DNA of 64,000 bases from contig OZ038320.1 in assembly GCA_964035795.1 (NCBI GenBank), positions 22,338,589-22,402,588 of the forward strand, given 5' to 3'. Origin of the DNA: Pterobdella sp. o SKG-2022 (lineage: Eukaryota; Annelida; Clitellata; Hirudinida; Piscicolidae). Each line of letters starts with the position of its first letter. The first letter of the stretch is position 1. This document shows positions 61,639 through 64,000 of the stretch, one piece after another. The notes below the pieces were generated by a model. The model was not told the DNA's origin, searched no databases, and saw only the letters and a program-made list of their open reading frames with translations. A program made the position numbers and the translations under genes.

Positions 61639-64000
61639 TCAACTAGTTCTGATAAAAGAGGTACTCCTTGATTGAAGAGAAGAGTTATATAAATCGACAT
61701 ATTTATCGTAAAGCTGGGTATTGAAATTCCTGAAAATGTCCAAGTTCTGTTTCACCCAAGTTCTTACATTACTGCATTAATTGAGGAAAATGTAAGTGAA
61801 GATAAGCTAGTATTTCATATTGAAAATAAATTCATGAAAAATGATAACTTACCCATTTGGACTGTCCAGGCCAGCGTAGTAAATGTTAAAGGAGGTTTTG
61901 TAGAACCATTCTAGGTGCTTAGTTATTTCGGCACGAAAAGCAGGGCAAAACATCCAACTGTGAGCTGCTCTAGATATCTGATGAAATGAGTTATAAAAAA
62001 TGAACTTTTGTTTCTGTTGGGATATTGTTTATAACCAGAAAATTTGAAGATGCTGCACATTTTGCAAATGTTTGGAAAAGTTTGGTTTGGACTCTCCATA
62101 GTTCTGTTTAGTTATGTGACTGGTTTGGATAAAAGTCAAAGTTTTAGAATAAAAAATATAAATGAAAAAAGTACCATTTTGAACATCGGCTTCCATCAAA
62201 GCTTTTATCTCGTAAAGTAAAACAACTTGATGGCCAAAACCTTTGGGCCAGAGATCAAAAATTCTATCTAAAATCTAAAAAATAATTTTTTGTTTAATTG
62301 TACATAAGATATTCAGCTTCATAGAAATCTATTAAAGAAACATTTAAAAACAAGCAAAAACTATCTAAAAACGAAGAAGCTTACTTCGACGCAAAGTGTT
62401 TGATCTTTTTGAATATATTTTTTTAGAATATATGTTAGTTGAGGGTGGTACTCAGCAATTTCAGGTCTCTATGGCATTCATTAAATAAGGATAACTTCTC
62501 AGTTTTAGAGGTGTGTTGTAAAGCATTTTACGTATCATTGCATTTAATATAAATATATAAAAGGATTTAACAATTATGGAAATACTAAATTATGAAAAAA
62601 ATTGTTTTTGTTATTTAGATTATTCTGTAATTTCTCACTGAATGTAGAGGAACTAAACCCTGAAAAAAACATAACTTATCAAATAAAAATTTTTCTTTCA
62701 AAAACTGAAAAAGGTACTTCTAGGAGAAACTTGATGTTATCTTCTTTTAACGGAGTTTTAAAGCCATCAACAAAACTGGCAGCAAGGTCCAAAATTTGAG
62801 GAATCCCATGGAACACCCCCGTTTGCGAGTCTACAAAACTAATATTTATCATTGTAATGTGGTATTTATGAAGCGCTTTTCTTTATAGATCAAAGCGCTT
62901 GCTACAAATTTAATGTAGCGAAAATACACTGTGGAACAGGTGCTAATTGTCGGCTCACACGGGATCGAACCCGGTAACTTTAGATATTTAGTCTAATGCT
63001 CAACCATTGAGCTATAGGAACCGACTACTTATTACTTCATTATTATATATAATTTTTCGACATCATATTTGTTTTCAATAGTATTTAAACTTAAAAATTA
63101 GTTTGAAGAAAATGGTTGATGCAGCTGGGAAGCAAAGTGCAGTAAGCTCTTAAAAATTAGGATACTTTAAAACTGGATTCATCACTAATCCGAATAAACT
63201 CTCATGACAGGTTTTAAATTTTTTTTGTAGTGCATGACCACCAGCGACACCAGCTTTGAGAAATGCATGACACTAATTGTGGTGAAAACTAAAAATTCCT
63301 AGTACAAAATAAATGAAAACGATCCAGAAATACTTTTTGTTGTAGAGAAGATGAAATTTTTAAAAAAGAAATAATTAATGATAGATAATTGGAAATAAAA
63401 ATTTTAAATCTAGAGTTTTCATCAATAATAAACCAAAACACTTCAGTTGAATAGATAAGTATATATGGAAATAATCTCAGAACGCATCACTACAACGATT
63501 CCAAAATTGATGGTATAGTGAAATTCTACATAAAAATTTGAGCAACTATAAATAACAATGAAAAAAGTAATAAAAATGAAAATTGATAGAATAAGACGGT
63601 TATTAATAAATAAAAGTAGAAACTGATCCATAAGCAGGGCTAGAGACAAAAATTTTTTGACTGAACACGAAACAGTTAAAATTTATTTGCTTCAGGATAA
63701 CCTTATCAGATAGAGGTCCAAACCAATTGAACAGCAGCCAAAGTGTCCTTTTTTGAAAAATTTACGATGAACAAGAAATTTTGGTGGTCGACTACGATCA
63801 ATGTTTATTTTAAAAAACCTTCACTTTTCCGGACTTTCAGAAATTCGGACAATTTCGATTCCATATGTGTCCAGATGTTTGAAGACCTACTTTACTAAGA
63901 TCTAAAAAGCTCGTGAAATTTTCTAATGGGAAGAAAAATGTTTGATAGGCAGACTGATCGTGCTTGAGAAGATGAGCCAGTGAGTTGAACCGGGAGGGAT
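61639..64000 (-). CDS. Diverged PP2A B56 (PPP2R5-type) regulatory subunit, 5' end beyond window, possibly broken
   Basis: B56 subunits are HEAT-like helical solenoids that choose substrates for protein phosphatase 2A. On the minus strand, reading toward lower coordinates: a possible exon at about 64000-63897 (SLAHLLKHDQSAYQTF), about 63759-63730 (TLAAVQLVW, compare LEAAWPHLQLVYEF), about 63140-63098 (RAYCTLLPSCINHFLQ, compare RAYIRKQINNIFYRF), 62830-62703 (GVFHGIPQILDLAASFVDGFK, TPLKEDN), about 62469-62397 (EYHPQLTYILKKYIQKD, compare VYHPQLAYCVVQFLEKD), 62277-62175 (IFDLWPKGFG, compare LLKYWPKTHS), about 62103-62048 (LFQTFAKCAASSNF, compare LFRQLAKCVSSPHF), 61980-61858 and about 61770-61639 (VRTWVKQNLDIFRNFN), TGA at 61639-61641. 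The order of B56 helices is kept but identity is low, and the two upstream exons run into in-frame stops (TGATAA near 63716, TAA near 63089) without an obvious donor. It is therefore either a fast-evolving subunit with exons I have mis-joined, or a decaying gene. Confidence 0.65.
62850..63024 (-). mobile_element. SINE S1, full copy with best-preserved tRNA head
   Basis: On the minus strand it begins GGTTCCTATAGCTCAATGG (polymerase III A box), has the B box GGGTTCGATCCC, then GACAATTAGCACCTGTTCCA, CGCTACATTAAATTTGTAGC, AAGCGCTTTGATCT and an end GGTATTT/TACCACATTACA matching copy 1 at 32327-32505. It lies in an intron of the B56-like gene. The head has D-arm and T-arm like parts, but no proper anticodon stem and an extended, mismatched acceptor, so it is a SINE head and not a working tRNA gene. 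Confidence 0.88.
63830..63890. repeat. ATTCGGAC element, copy 2
   Basis: Shares AAATTCGGACAATTTC, then GTCC, TTTGAA and CTACTTTACTAA with 24605-24670 in the same order. The inverted repeat of copy 1 is damaged here (GTCCAGATGTTTG). Confidence 0.55.

Noticed and set aside
62935..63024. Functional tRNA gene on the minus strand
   Set aside because: A and B boxes are present, but no proper anticodon stem-loop can be drawn, the T-stem is mismatched, and the same sequence continues into a body and tail shared with 32327-32505, so it is a SINE head.
1..64000. CRISPR arrays, bacterial operons or rRNA genes
   Set aside because: None seen; the window is intron-bearing animal nuclear DNA.

Overview
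The window is nuclear DNA from an animal. It is strongly AT-rich, the genes are split into many short exons by AT-rich GT...AG introns (often 40-100 bases, some over 1 kb), and exon after exon matches animal-specific families. Four genes belong to motile or sensory cilia (RPGRIP1L, KIF9, a C7orf57-like gene, IFT43), and there is an anion-type Cys-loop neurotransmitter receptor, so the source is a ciliated animal with a nervous-system toolkit. I cannot name the phylum. Gene density (about one gene per 4-5 kb) suggests a fairly compact genome with many small dispersed repeats.

Layout. 1-8.5 kb, minus strand: the 5' part of an SLC7 amino-acid transporter, then a MOSPD2-like CRAL-TRIO/MSP membrane-contact protein. 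8.9-11.7 kb, plus: cytosolic endo-beta-N-acetylglucosaminidase (ENGASE, GH85). 12.0-16.0 kb, plus: a spastin (SPAST) gene, excellent in exon structure and motifs but with three in-frame TAA codons, frame breaks and no visible ATG, so probably a recently dead gene. 17.1-19.3 kb, plus: a FG-GAP/beta-propeller protein (ITFG2-like at best). 20.2-29.3 kb, minus: RPGRIP1L. 29.7-30.4 kb: a dead LINE fragment. 30.5-35.2 kb, plus: KIF9 with an altered switch II. 35.7-36.5 kb, plus: C7orf57-like. 37.5-38.5 kb, plus: an unrecognised small type I membrane protein. 39.1-45.4 kb, minus: Cys-loop anion channel with an unrecognised intronless 244-aa gene nested in a large intron. 49.6-50.3 kb, minus: FKBP2. 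53.1-56.9 kb, plus: UNC93-like membrane protein. 58.5-60.8 kb, minus: IFT43. 61.6 kb to the end, minus: a diverged PP2A B56 regulatory subunit, perhaps broken at its 5' side.

The clearest functional theme is the cilium: RPGRIP1L builds the transition zone, IFT43 is part of the IFT-A train, KIF9 is a central-apparatus motor, and C7orf57 is a ciliated-cell protein. RPGRIP1L and KIF9 are head-to-head, and the C7orf57-like gene follows KIF9 by about 500 bases.

The introns and spacers hold several small repeat families that recur inside this one window: a tRNA-headed SINE of about 175 bases (two full copies and a fragment), AAGCTT-centred foldback elements, a roughly 290-base dispersed repeat ending in a compact CTGCTG/CAGCAG hairpin, a paired ATTCGGAC element, and a tandem array of heat-shock-element-like motifs followed by a TATA box.

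Exon boundaries given below were read by eye from splice motifs, reading frame and family resemblance. All homology statements come from memory of family sequences, not from a search.
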